DNA of 64,000 bases, taken from assembly GCA_019022495.1 (NCBI GenBank), contig JAFEKR010000003.1, positions 4,389,941 through 4,453,940 of the forward strand, written 5' to 3'. Positions 1 through 12,900 of the stretch are shown piece by piece (within the stretch, counting starts at the first letter, position 1; each line of letters opens with the position of its first letter). Under the pieces are notes generated by a model. It made no database searches, was not told where the DNA came from, and was given only the letters and a program-made list of their open reading frames with translations. The translations under genes and the position numbers were made by a program. Source of the stretch: Epichloe hybrida. Its lineage: Eukaryota > Ascomycota > Sordariomycetes > Hypocreales > Clavicipitaceae.

Positions 1-264
1 TGCGCCATAGACCAAAAGATGAAAAATGAGAATTGCACCATTTTTATTGAAAAAAAAAAACATGTTCCAAACAACCAAAGTGCTTCATTTTTCTGTTTTC
101 CCGTACCCAGCCCTTGAAATAAAAAATTGCTCTGCAGTTTTAAAAATTGATTATTCGTGGCTTCGTTACTTCGTTTCAGTCTTGATAACTTAAGAAAACG
201 TGCTTTCGTGTCCGTCCATAGACCCTCGGCATCTGAATAAAATAACACCACCTGCGGATGATGC
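1..264. other. AT-rich intergenic edge
   Basis: AT-rich sequence with short A tracts, lying downstream of the stop codon of the minus-strand caspase/zinc-finger gene. It probably holds that gene's 3' untranslated region. I see no coding potential or RNA gene. Confidence 0.5.
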
Positions 265-3048
265 TCATGTGATGATAGCTTGGCTGTCATCAGCCTCGCT
301 CTCCGGTAGTCTGGTGTCCGTCATGGAATTGTCTTCCGCCTGAGACGCATCGGTAAAGGACGTCAGCAACGAGTCCTTTCCATCCAGCAGCGGACCTGAG
401 CTGCTGTGTGATGAGAGCAGACCATTTGCGGCACAAAGGCGATATTCTTCGCCACCTTTCGATTCGATGATGCCTTCATCCAAAGCCCATTGGATGAGCA
501 AGCCGTCAGCTCCCAACATCGGCCCCTCGCCCCTTTCCATATGTCTTCCGACATGTTCAGTCCATTCGTCCCACGCATTGGGACCTTCGAAGCTCTTTTG
601 GCATTCGGGTTTCGAGCACGCTGCTCGCTGCGGCGGCTGGCGTCTCGTCACCAAGCACGATTGTTGCATTTCCTTGACGTATGCTTCCCATTCGAGTTGG
701 ATGCGACCGTCGCCTTGGGAGATGGCTCTTTTTATTTGAAAAGGAGCATGCATGCGGCGAAGGTGCTGCGTGAACAGATCCTTGCGGTTGAATTCACTCC
801 CCTTGCCGTGGATGGCGCTATAAGGGCACGCAGAGCACCTGTAATACTGCAAGCACAAATGCTGAGAGGCAATGTGTCTCTTCCACTCGTTTTTGGAGCC
901 AAACGTGCTTGTGCAGCCAGCGAAAGAAAAGGCACATGGGAACGGCCTCGTATGCGCGGCAGCGATATGCTTGCGCAGCGACGAAAAGTCCTTGAACGGG
1001 GCATGGCTGCAATGGCTGCAATGCGTCTCTTGCTTCATTACAGAGCGCCGCGGCCCTCTGGCTTTTGAGTATGGGGTCGTCGTCGTCGTCGCCGTCGTCG
1101 TCATGTCAACCAGCATGGCTGGATCGTTGCCCAGATAGTCGCCCGTTGTTTGGGACAATCTGGCTTTTTCGCGTGCGACGTCCGAGATGGCCTCCGGCAG
1201 CAGGGTTCGCATACGCTCCGCCGGGGCTGCTTCGTCGCTTCGGTGACGCACATGACTGAGAGCCTTGAGCTGCTCAGCAGCTTCCTGCATCTCGGCCGAG
1301 TCCTCCACATCATCTTTAGACTTGAGAGCTTCGACGCCAGGTGGCGGACGGGACGGGCTGCTTTGGGGCAAAGGAACTGCTCCGTCGCTCTGAACGTTGT
1401 TGTCTCGAGAAGCAGAGGAATGATTCAGATTCTCGGTGTCCCGGGAGTTTCTGGCCGGTGTGCCAGTTGCGAGTTCTCCTCCCGCGTCCGATAGTATTCT
1501 CCCGTCCTCCACCTGCTTCACAGATGGCCGCACACCGGCTGGCCCTACAAGTTTCTCATACAAGTGAATCATGTTGTGGGAGCTGATGTAGCCCAAAAAA
1601 CAGCAGACTTTGTCGTGCTGCACAACGTTCCATATGGACTGGGGCATGGAAACGAGCAGCATTGTTGGCGGGCCCAAAAACATTCCCTCGACGGCAATCC
1701 TCGACCCAAGCGGTGGTCGATTTTGAAGCCACTGGTTGAAGAACGACATGTCGGGACTGGCATCTCCGACGAATGTTGTGCAAACTAGTATTCGTGTTTC
1801 GTCAAATCGAAGGTCTGCAACCGACTCTGGGTCAATCAAGTCATCTTCACGGCCAGGTTGGGTTTGAACATCCGCAAAAGCCGTCTCGTTCTGGGAATCG
1901 GTGGCTGGTCTTGGTGGCAGGGGGGCCAGACTGAGATATTGGCTTTTGCCTGGTGTCAAACTGAAAAAAAGTGGCAACCAGGACTGCATCGTGCTCACAG
2001 GTCTCCCAACATGCGCATTGTGCAATTGCTTTTGTGCTATAATCTCCTCGTAAAACTTGTTCACACTGAACGGCCGGCCGTTGTGCAGGTTTTGTAGGGC
2101 GTCAATCATTTCCGTGGTGAACGAACGGGATCCCTTCTCACGAGAGTTGTGTCTATGTTCGGGAGTAAAAGCAGCAATGCCTTGTTTTATTCCATGGCTG
2201 CCAGCGGTCGGGGGATCGGGTATGCCACAGCTGTCAAGCAAAAGCAGGATATCGGACTGGGCATCCTCGAACAAGCATCTGACACCATCCCATTTGAGTT
2301 TGGCTGCATCGTCCCGAGCATTGCTAAAATGATGAAAAAAAAATTGATAAAAAACATCGAAGATTAGACATGGCTTAGGTGCACGTCCTGTCCTGGCTTC
2401 GGCAGACTTACCATGCCCAGTACAGATGACCTTCACCACCAAGATATCCGTGGCCAGCGTAGTATATGACTAATAAGTGATTCGGTCGGGCATTTTCGAG
2501 AAATGAAGCCATCTGTACACCAAGCTTTATGCTTGGGTTTGGCACGGATGGAATCTGCCATCGGTGTGTGACATAGTTGTATTTGTTATGTAGTATATTT
2601 TCGAAGGCCGTGATATCCTCGTCCACTGATGGGTCTTCCTCCCAACTCAATAGCAGCACGGAGACATCAACATATGGCAGTCGTTCAGTCTGACGCTGGA
2701 TGAGCATGGCAGCGTCTTGGAGGTGTCTGGCGAAGGACTCAAAGTCCTGTCGCTCAGTAAGCGGTGCGTCATGATTGGCATGGTGTTGGTTTTGTGGAAG
2801 CTAATGAATGACCTGGTCAGTCGGACATGCCAATGCGTCGTCGCATTGGAAGGAGGGGGGTAAGCATTTCCTCGTGCGGATATGTTGTCGTGGCTCACCG
2901 ATGGTTCGTGTGCGTACTGATTGGCAAGAGGCTGCGTGATGGGGGCCGGCGAAGCGTTGACCTTGGGAGCCAACTTCCTTTTTTTAGTAGACGGTTCCAT
3001 CGACAGATGAGCACCGGAGAGGGCGGCCGCAGAATTGGTCAAGGACAT
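265..3048 (-). CDS. Caspase-like domain protein with C-terminal C2H2 zinc fingers
   Basis: Three exons join in frame: 2899-3048, 2412-2800 and 265-2323 (introns GTGAGC...TAG and GTAAGT...TAG), giving about 865 aa. Residues about 60-280 look like a caspase/metacaspase-type (peptidase C14) fold. A strand-rich start reading VDVSVLLLSWEED is followed by the catalytic-histidine motif YYAGHG (His about 167) and then LLLLDSC with the presumed nucleophile Cys about 212, split by the second intron. The middle is low-complexity (Ser/Pro/Asp-rich, a threonine run). The C-terminal third has several C2H2-type fingers, including CSHC...H...H and CSKPEC...H...H. The start at MSLTNSAAALS is the first in-frame Met; a second Met lies 16 residues on. 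The family is related to fungal caspase-like proteins of signalling and cell-death type, but substrate and role are unknown. The fusion to zinc fingers suggests a nuclear or DNA-linked function by inference only. Confidence 0.8.
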
Positions 3049-4676
3049 GCAAAGATATTAGACTGCGAGAGGAGGCAGGAGGAAAGAAGCTACGTGGAAC
3101 AGGCCTTGGGACAGCCAGAGCCAGAAAGGCGGTAATGCCGGGTTGTGTCAGGACGAGGCAGATTGGCCCGGCGAGCCACACAGCGAGGGTACGACGCCAA
3201 ACAACGCAGCAGCAGAGATAAGAGAGTGCGAAGATGGACTGCAGACGAAGGCTGCTAATGAGTCCATCGATTGGTTTCAATGCTTGCGCCAGAAGAATTG
3301 GAAGAGGGGACAGGAGGACGTGGGTTTCGAGGCTGCAAGTGGTGGACTAAAACAAGCTTGGCTCGCTCGTCGGCTTGGCTTGGCTCGGCTTGGCTGCTTG
3401 GCTCGGTGTTCACTGCTGACTGGGGAGGGCCGGAGTACGAGGCGAAACCGCAAGGCTGGCACCAAATCAGAGCAAGTGAGGGCTGAGGAACCCACCCAGG
3501 GCTTGAGGATTTCAGGACGTAGCAGCGTCAGAAGGAACACGGCCAGGCTTCGTTGTCATTGGCTGATAGCCGAGGAAGCAGAGGCAATCTTGGCTACTAC
3601 CTTCCATGTACCTTCTGGAGCCACTCAGCCTAGCTAGCCGGGCGGCGGGGAATAGCCCCGTGAGACCAGCTTTTGGCCTTGCACCCCGCCAACCCTCCAA
3701 CCGCACGACGCAAATTCATCGCGGCGGGTAATAATGAATGGTAATGCTGGGAAACTGCCCGACTTGTATGTACATGACGAAATCCCCCGTGTACTGCGCA
3801 GAGTAGTGGTGGGCCGTGGCTGAGCTTCATCAATGCCGTTTTGCGACATTCAAGGTGAGCTCAATGGTGACGGACAACTCTTGCCCTGTCCCGAAACTCG
3901 GTCTAGCTCATCACATCATAACTTTTGGTGTGAACCGACAGACACCTACACCACTATACATCCAAGGCTCGTATGCGCGAGCGGTGCGAATAGGAGGCAC
4001 AAATCGAAATGATACAGAAAAGAAGAGCTGAGGACATGTTTGCGCTGTGAAGCCGTTGTGATGGATGCGATCTACCAGATTGATGATGTGTGACGAGGCT
4101 CAGCCACGGGCCAAGACGGCTAGCCATGCGAAGCGATGCGAAGCAAGGGAAATCCCTGCCACTCATGCTCATGAAACGAATGGCAGCCAATCTTCGCAGT
4201 CTTTGACGTGTACATGCGGAGTACAGTTTGGTTCTATTTTGGTCCTCTTACGCACAAGTGCGGGTGATATTCGGTGATACTCGATGCTCAGGCCCATCAT
4301 TCATGGAGGCCTCAATCTTTCGAAACGACTCGACGAGGGGGACAGTTTAGTTAGCACTAGCAAGGCCCTGAGTGGTGGTGCTAAACAGAGTTGTACAAAC
4401 AAAGTGTCACAAGGTAAGCACGCCCCCCCCCCCCGCCTTTGTCCGCTGCGCCAGAGCCAGAGGGTTGCGTCACAGTCTGAGCACTTTGTCCAATACTCAC
4501 TCCGGCACGGCTGACAGATCAGAACATCTCTTTTTCTTCTCAACAACAGCACCGCACACCCGAAGAGCTGCGACAAAACCTCAGCCTGAGCGACCATTTA
4601 AGCAATACTATAAAGGATCCTTCACACGTACCGATACTAGTTCTACAAGACGGCCTTTCAAGCCTCGTCGTCCAAA
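3049..4676. other. Divergent intergenic region
   Basis: This is 1.6 kb between the divergently transcribed caspase-like gene and the patatin-like gene, and must hold both promoters. It contains a GGCTT/GGCTC-rich simple repeat around 3357-3410 and a run of 12 C at about 4423-4434. The TGTACATGCGGA word discussed in the findings occurs near 4209. I see no supported gene. Confidence 0.5.
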
Positions 4677-6665
4677 ATGGACGCTTACGGCGTGCGCAGA
4701 AAGGATACCACCAAGGGTCCGCCAATTCGCGTCCTGTCTCTAGGTACATCATGCCGCTCTCTGACACGCCGGACATGACTGACTAAAAGACCACACAGAT
4801 GGAGGAGGCGTGCGTGGCTATTCTATGCTCATCATCATCCAGGAGTTGATGCACCGCACCTTTGTCGAAGTCGAAGGACGAGCCCCCCGACGTCACGAGA
4901 TACCTAAACCATGCGACCACTTCGATCTCATCGTGGGCACTGGTACGGGCGGCTTGATCGCTCTGATGCTCGGTCGCTTGCGCCTTGACTTGGAGATATG
5001 CAAGGAGCTGTACGTCCGCATGACGCGGATGGTCTTCGAAACGGATAAGACGATTGCCGGTATTCCATACCGGTCAACACTCTTCAAGGCAAGCAAACTG
5101 GAGGAGGCTATACAACAAGCAGTTCAAGAGCATACCGTACATGAGAAGGAAGGGAATGATTGGCGAGAAGATGCAGACCTGATGAGCCCTCTGAACGCCG
5201 CCCAGTACTCCAGCGCATCTGGTCCAAGGCGCAACGTGAGCAACGCGAGCACCGTCAGCTTCAGCGCTCGAAGTCCATCTGCCCAGATGGCTCGACCAGC
5301 TTTCAACTCGAGGTATGGTAATCCACAAGCAAGATTATATGATGGACGAGAGAGCAGAACCAAAACGTAAGTCGCAGGTTGCATCAGAGTCTCTGCCCTT
5401 TTCTCTCGCCTCTTTCCTTTCCTAGCAGGCGACTAAAATAACATGAGATTTCTAGTGCTGTGACAGCAATATATAAAGGTTCGCCGCGCGGCTCACCTCC
5501 TGCCATGTTGCGGTCGTATGACTCAAGACGTGAGCCGCCACCCGAATTTGATTGTAAAATCTGGCAAGCCGGTCGCGCGACCAGCGCCATTGGTCTAGCC
5601 TTCAAACCTGTCCGCATCGGCCAGTCCATTTTCCACGACGAGGGCGCCGGAAATTTCAACCCCGCTCCCGACGCGCTGGATGAGGCCGTGGTAAACGAGT
5701 GGCCCGGTCGCGAGATAGGCGTGTTCGTCAGTGTGGGAACCGGTCGACGCCCCAAATCCAGCGATTCGAATTCCCACGCATGGTACGACGGATTTTTGGG
5801 CGAATATTCCGAAGCACGAAGAAGGTTGATCTCCAAGATTGAGGGATGTGAAAAGATCCACGAGTTCATGCTGAGAGAGCACCTGACGAAACGGGGTGTG
5901 AATGTCGAGAATTACTACCGACTCAACGTGGAGGTCGGCGTGGGCGAGTTTGGAATGAATGAATGGCATCGATTGGCAGACATCAGCACGGGCACGCGGC
6001 GGTACATGGCTCGCGAAACCGAGCAGAAGATGATCCATGGCATCTCGACCAAGCTGGCCAAGATCCTCAAGGCCAAAGTCAGGTGGGAACGCGCCCAGCA
6101 GGGAATCCCGGAGCTCATCAAGTCCGATTCGGCGACCAATTTCGAGATGCCTTTTGCAGTAGAACTTCCCGGCGATACCCCAAGCTCGTTCCAGCAACCG
6201 CCGCAAAGTCCACCTAGTCGATCCTCGTTCGAATCAGGGTCCGACAGTCTACAAGTCGGACCGGACCAGTTGGGCTCACCTCGCAGTTCGCATGATCGCA
6301 CACGTCCAAACACGGCCGCTTCTCGAGCCACGGGAGACTATCCCGATCGCCTGACAGTCGCAGCCCCATCACCGAATCAATACCTCAGCGCGGCATCAGG
6401 CGCGGACAAGATTGCCATCATGAGTCCAGATGAGCATCCTCGGCCAGCCCCCTCTCAGCCAGTCGCGCCGCCTCCAACGAGAATCGAACCGCCTCCGCTG
6501 CCGCCCAAGACGCCGTTACCTGACGCCAGCGATCGCCGGCGCTCATCACAGGCTCCCACTCCGTCACGTCTCTCTCAGGCATCGATTGCGCCGTACCCCG
6601 TGGACGATGACGAGCTTCCCCCGCCAGTCAACATGGCTCGCAAACCCGAGTACCGGGCGCATTAG
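4677..6665 (+). CDS. Patatin-like phospholipase-fold protein, probably catalytically inactive
   Basis: Exons 4677-4743, 4799-5366 and 5456-6665 join in frame to 614 aa. The N-terminus carries the patatin oxyanion loop DGGGVRGYS (residues 23-31). At the nucleophile elbow, where the family has GTSTGG, this protein reads GTGTGG (69-74), so glycine replaces the catalytic serine. The aspartate motif normally DGG/DGA appears as DEGAGNFNP (273-281). The rest of the fold is recognisable: IPYRSTLFKA after the elbow and VFVSVGTGRRP near the end of the domain. The C-terminal 200 residues are Pro/Ser-rich and disordered. Active patatins hydrolyse acyl esters of phospholipids; with the serine absent I infer a non-catalytic lipid-binding or scaffolding role. 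The frame is otherwise intact over 600 codons, so this is not simple pseudogene decay. A diverged chemistry cannot be excluded. Confidence 0.85.
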
Positions 6666-7460
6666 ACCGTCTACAACCGCACAAGAGCACACCGAACCGT
6701 GTTTGCTCTCGCGTGCTGTTTCTTTGTCTTCTTTTTTCGTTTTCTTTCTTTCTTTTTCTGGACAGATGTGTTTCATCTGCGCAGCGGTGAAAACGGCGTT
6801 GGGGGAGTTATTGGGCGGCCTTGATGAACAGCACAGCACAGCAATTTGAATCTCGGGTTTTGTATTGTGGTGAATTTTGAGTTTACAATGACAGAACGAG
6901 CGAGGATCTCGGCACGCTCCACTTGGGAAGCAAGCAGTTGCAACGATTTGTCCGCCGCATGTCTATATACCTGAATTTGTAGTCCGTATAGCCCTATAGC
7001 ACTATCGGTAAATTGATGCAACCATCATGGCTAGATGGTGGTGCATTTGTTGAGAGTGCAAGTGTTTCGCCACAATCGGTGTCGAGTTCTCCAGAACTGG
7101 AAGTACATGGTCATGCGGTCTCGGGAAAAGGCCACCTGTTCACTTTACACAAAGGGACTACTCCAACGGCTAAATACGTGATACTGCAAGGTCATGTACC
7201 GTAAAAGACTCAACGCAAAAGACTTGTATGAATGCGGGGAAACGCCAGCTTGAACGGAATAGTGGGTCTAAAAATGACGGATTTCAAACGACTGCGCCGA
7301 ATTTGAAGCGACTGCGCCTATTACGTGCATCACACCCTCAGCATCGCCCCGTCCTCTGCTTGTGCGGAGCAGGGACATCCGATATCCCCGCGCTCAGACG
7401 CACATCAGGTGATTTGGCTGCGTGCCGTACAAGTGCTCGTGGGAGAGGATGGGCTTCGAC
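6666..7460. other. Intergenic region
   Basis: About 0.8 kb between the patatin-like gene and the Zn2Cys6 gene, both on the plus strand. It includes a T-rich stretch near 6730-6760 that is likely 3' UTR. I see no open frame with recognisable content. Confidence 0.4.
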
Positions 7461-9987
7461 ATGTTGCAGTTGGATCGCGGCGCCGTGCCCAGAACCAGGT
7501 ATCCTTCAGCATGCAAGGAATGCCGAAGGCGCAAACAAAAGGTATGCTGGTCCGGCTGAGCACAAAACCCTCCTCTCGTCGCTTCCTCACGGACATGGGG
7601 ACACTCTCTGGTGCGCAGACGGCAAAGGAACGAACGCCTCGCACAGTCAGCGACGATGGCATCGATGGCATCGATCATGAGAGATGATGCCTTGTGCTAA
7701 TGCCGTGCCACGCGCCAGTGCTCGCTCACACATCCGTGTACAAACTGTGCGCGACGCTTCCCCCAGCCTGCCTGCGAGTATGGTGTCGCCAAGACAAAGA
7801 GGTAAGATTCTCCCCCAGAAGCTGATCAGTTGGTCCTGTGTATTGGTGCACTTGGGCGCAGCGTGACAGTGCAGTGTGTCTGCTTGGACGCGATCGTATA
7901 TATACGCGTTCAACATGGAGGGATACTACTAACATTGAATGACCATCTGTGGCAGACCATCGTGCGGGTCGCCGCCAGGGTCCGAAAACGCTCGGATTCG
8001 ACCCGGCGGCAGTGGTCTCTATACTCATCTTGACCTGGATTCGATCCACGACGCAATCCTCGACGTTGAGGGAGGCATCGACCCGGGAGCTGCCGTGGAC
8101 AACCCTTCGGGCACACAACCGCATGCACTGCCGACAGCATTCCGACGCACAAATCGGGAGCGACCCGTGTACTCCATGAAGGGCGAGTCGTGGGCCGGAG
8201 ACAAGCCGTTCGTCGTCAAGTTTCGTGACAGTTCGGGACTCTTGGGAGACAGGACCCTCGCCGAATTTGTTCAATTCATCTTGCAAACGCGCCTCAGAGT
8301 CGCCAATCGCATCGTGCAAGACGAGTGGGAGATTGACGGCAAGCAGTTGGTGCGAGCACTTTTATCACAGGGCCAGCCGAGCAGCAACATATCATCGTTG
8401 GATGAGCAGATGCACCGCCTCCCCATGGAACCAACAAAAATGAACAAAGAACTGGTTCGAACCCGTAAGATACAATTGGCGACCGTTAGCATCATGGACG
8501 GCTCGGAGTGGGACATGGGGGGCTAACTCTGCCAACAGATCTGCAGCTCCTCAGCCGATTCAAAGCCTCGCTTGATGGCAGCCCACGCCCCAACAACAGA
8601 TTCATGAAGCATTGGGTTCCATTCTCAATACAGGACAGGCTTGTGCTGCATGTCATTCTTTGCACCACGGCCAGTTTCTTACATGAGACTGGACGACTTC
8701 CAAAGATGCTCTTACATATTCATCGGGCCACCACGACCAGCATGTTGAACGAGTACATCAGCTCCCCGACACTGAGCACAAGTGACTCGGCCATGCTTGC
8801 CGTGTGCCAACTGATACTGACGTCGTGGTACTGGAGTAGTACAGAGGAACTGCATGCTCATATGGCTGGCTTCAAAAGAATGATCCAGCTGCGCGGAGGA
8901 TGTCAAAACCTTGGAATGCAAGGTTACACGAGCAAATTCGCTCTCATGTAAGTCCATCCCTCGTGAACCATGTCCCCCGTCTTCCCGACGCCTTTTTGGG
9001 GGACTTATCCGGGAATAAATAAATTTGCTGAGATTTGGATGAAGCAACGACATCGTCATTGCTCTGTGCCATGATACAGAGCCGCTCATGTTTGGGCAGC
9101 CGGGGTTTGAGTTTGAGGACCCCTTCCGAGTTCCGTTGCAAGTCTCCTTCAATTCCCCGCTGCTCTCCAATGGCCCGCCTTTTCTTATTCCGTCATCAAC
9201 ACTGCGACTGCACAAGCCAACATCCGAGATCCTTGACAGCACACGAACGGTTTTTCAAGCCGTCATGGAATTGCCAGACGATCCCGGTGAGGCAGAGTTG
9301 GGCGCAGTCAGTGAACTGGCCAGGTCCTTGCTGAACTATCTGAGCCAACTGCCCGAACAAGTGCTCATGGAGGCCGACGCCGGCCACGACGACTCCCCCG
9401 CCGCTTCTGCGAGACAGAAGCGAAGGCGACAGGAGAGCGACGACCCGACGGCATCCTCAAAAATGAGGCGAAATGATTACACGGGCGCCAGGTCCACGCG
9501 TAACGAAATACCGGACATGGTATATCTCTGCGTCCGGCTGACGGCACTGATTTGGGCAAAGGCCATTCTGCAAAGGGTTCCTACCAGCCACATCTGCACT
9601 GAGACCGAGTTCGCGCGCATCTGGAGCTTCGCTTGGGCTGCAGGGTTGCAAAGGTGGTCAAGCCTCAGCGGCGTCTTCGCCTGGATGAACCTGGCCATTG
9701 CACCGCTCTGCCACAAGACGATACACGCCCGAATGGTCAAACAAATGACGGTGACGGCGTTTATGTACATGGGAACAGAGAACTGGCATGTTGCGGCGGA
9801 CATGGCAACGGCTGGGCTGAAGATGCAAGCATGGCTTCGGGCGGGCAAAGACAGCAAGCCGTTGGGCAGTCTGACTGGTGCATCTGGGGGAGAGCAAGCC
9901 ATCGAAGACTTTGGCTTCGTGTTCAAGGAGAACGTTATAGATTTGCCGGATCATCGATACGAGAATCAGTCAGACGAAGGAGAATAA
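7461..9987 (+). CDS. Zn(II)2Cys6 fungal transcription factor
   Basis: Five exons (7461-7541, 7719-7801, 7956-8464, 8539-8947, 9045-9987) join in frame to 674 aa. Residues 18-46 form a complete binuclear zinc cluster, with cysteines at 18, 21, 28, 34, 37 and 46 (ACKECRRRKQKC then CTNCARRF...C). A 177-nt intron splits the cluster just before the third cysteine. The remaining 600 residues are mostly helical and resemble the fungal-specific transcription-factor regulatory domain (for example AHMAGFKRMIQLRGG and FALINDIVIALCHDTEP). A basic patch QKRRRQ lies in the linker of the last exon. The protein should be a nuclear DNA-binding regulator; the target genes cannot be told from sequence. It is not next to a biosynthetic cluster. 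The fourth intron uses a GAAG acceptor at 9044, chosen because the nearer CAG acceptor at 9079 breaks the frame. Confidence 0.85.
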
Positions 9988-12900
9988 AATGGGTCCCTGC
10001 GTGATGCAAGTCCATAGACTGATGATGTTGGCCGGGCATTTTGTGTCGAGATGTGGTCGTGGAGCAATGGACTTAACATCGCGGGGCTCAAACAGCGCTT
10101 TTTTGGGGGGGGATGATGTCGTGAATGACGAATTTGGTGGACTGCCTACGTTTCCTGTGCCCTTGGAATCACGGGAGGTCATTTCTCTTGTAAATTTACG
10201 TGGAAAGATGTCTCTTCCGTCGTGGGCCAAGTTACCACCGAGTTGAGCTCGGAAACACATTGCTTCGACTCTTGCTTTGTCCGGGGTGTTTCCTTTTCAC
10301 AGCAATCTGCACGGACAAACATCACCGAGTACCCATCCTGCTCCTGCTCCGCCGGAAGCAAAAGACGCGAGACAACGAAAAGTCGTCGCTGGACATGATG
10401 ACCGGGCTCGATGGTTGGCCCTTGCGAAACCCTCCCTGACCAAACAAGGGGGGGTAAATTAGGTGTCCTGAATAATAATGATACATGAAAAAGGAGGTCC
10501 TTTGAAGCCGGGGCGACCATTGTTCTCGCACCTCGCGTAGAATTTTTTAAAATTGGGTGGGGGGGGTAAAAAGCAATCACGAGGCCGAGGGGGAAAAATC
10601 CCTGTGAGGAGGTTCGGCTGTTGTGGATAATGCGGCAAGGTTCTTGCGGGTGAATTGACGGTCCCCTCTACAGGGTAGCCAATCACATGTACATCGCAAC
10701 GTTCTGTTTGAACACGAATTCTACCACACCGCGGTCTTGGGAATTGATCTACAGTATGGACCACAGATGGGAGGAGTCAATGACTCGGTCGACGAACCTG
10801 TCAGGAATGTGACGACTTTTTTTCGTCGCACGTGTGCCCATCTGATGTCAAACGTTGCCGCGGTCAAGGTTTACTAGTTGTGAGAATAAGCTTCAGTTGG
10901 TGGCAAACATGGTTCTGGCCGAGGACGTTGGGGACAAGTTGCCCTTGAGTCAATGGCCGGGGAAGGGCCGCATGTTGGTTGATGGATGGGCAGCCTGGCT
11001 GCGCCCCCATTCGGGGTTCTGTAGCTGGACACGGACGGATCTTTGGAGACGCCAAACTGCAAGTAGGAAAGATTGAACGGTTGTCATTCCTGGCAGCTTA
11101 GACGAGGATGGCCAGCAAGTTGTAGGCTTATTATGGGCATCAAAGAGATGCTTTTTACTCGCCGTAGATGGAATGTAGCGTTGTTTTCTGAAATTGAACA
11201 GCCACAGGCAACCAACCGTAACTAAAAAGCTACCAGGTTCTCCAACGACCCTGACGTCGTAGTCGAAACTTGGATCGCCAAACAAAAGTCTCGCTGCAGA
11301 TCAAGCTGCTCACCAAGCGCATGGACTCAGGTCAGGGCAGCCCGGATGAGAGTTGTCTAGCAATCACCAGGCCCTTTCCCTTGTGCAAGCAAGCAAGCGA
11401 GCTTGCGATGGCGACTCGGTCCGCGTTGGAATGGAGATGAGACGTTTGAGACTTTTTGGTCTTGGCTATTCCTGGTTCGAATGTCACCCACCCTGCGTCC
11501 ACGTCCTTCCCGCAACAAAGTCGTAGTCATGTATGTAATATGCATATTCTTTGGAGCCGAAGCGGAGACACGATATCGACAGCCTATTGCCTCGACGAGA
11601 ACTGGCTAACGCGACGCGGTTGTCTGTACATGGGTACGGCGTGAAAAGCAAGGCTCGGCATCCGGAGATGGCGGCGACAATGCGATACATGCCCGCGGGT
11701 GTGTCCGGAACGAGGTGATGATCATGGTCTTCTCCGTATGTAGAAAAGTTGCATGTCGGCACCGGCAGCTGGTTTCTTTTGCATCGGCCGCGTCATCCTT
11801 GTCGACGGCAAGCCGTCAGCTGCAGGACGCGGCCGCCAATGATGGCTCGAAACTAGGAGCCCCCACCATGGGTGATTGGATGATTGCGACCTCGTGTGCT
11901 TGCGGCTTGTGATGAACCCGCATGTACAGCAAAAGACCTTGATGAGCCCCGTCTTCTTTGCCACATTAAGGTACCTGGCTTGTATCCAGGAGTATAAACA
12001 TAGTGGGGTGTACATGCCCCCATCGCGCCCGCGTCGGTAGAGTTCAAACGAAGCGCGGAAGATGGGGACAACGGCGCCACCATTGCCACCATTCACATTC
12101 AAGCCCTCCGCGAAAAGGGGTGGGAGAGCAGAGGTTTTCCTTCTGCCTTGTTGGGCTGGGCTGTGATGACACTGATGAGCGGTCGCTCGCTGATGGATCG
12201 GATCTCACCTCGCCCTGCAAGGGCCCAAGGCCGCCCGGCACATCCGCCGCCACTTGTGACGACGTCGTTTGCACATGTTTTGATCTTCCTCCCGACCTCG
12301 CGCAGGCGGCAGGTGCAAGTGCAACACCATTTGTCTCTGGCGGGAATCAAGAGAAAGACGCGCGACGTGATTGTGATTGTCTCTAATTATCCAATCCAGC
12401 CGACAGGTTCGATTCGTTGGACGCAGCACTGCGACGCCTTGGGCAATGGATACTCTCGTGGGCAAGACCAGTTCTTGTCCGTGTCTTTGTTATGCTCCCT
12501 TCCCCCCCCCCCTTTTCCCTTTTCTTCCCTTTTTAATGTTCTTCTCTTCCTGCTCCCCTGGTCATATTTTCTTTTTCTCTTCACTCCTCGCCTCGGGCTC
12601 GCCCACCCACTACATGTAAATTACTGAGGAGAGGAGGAGCGGAAAGACACACGTGCGTGAGACATGGACCCACCTGAGGCATGCTCAAATGATAATCACC
12701 GCGGATCGCCAATCAAAAGACACTGTGCCAGACCACCCTTGCCTGTTCGGGCTGCACCGAGCGCCACCTTGTCGAATGCCTGGAGGCTGGTACACATGTA
12801 CATGCGGACCAGAGTTGTTCCATGACCTCCACCCAGCCCCCCCCCCTCGACAAATCCTCCCCGGATTTGTCTCACTTCACTCTCGTCGGACCCAGATTCG

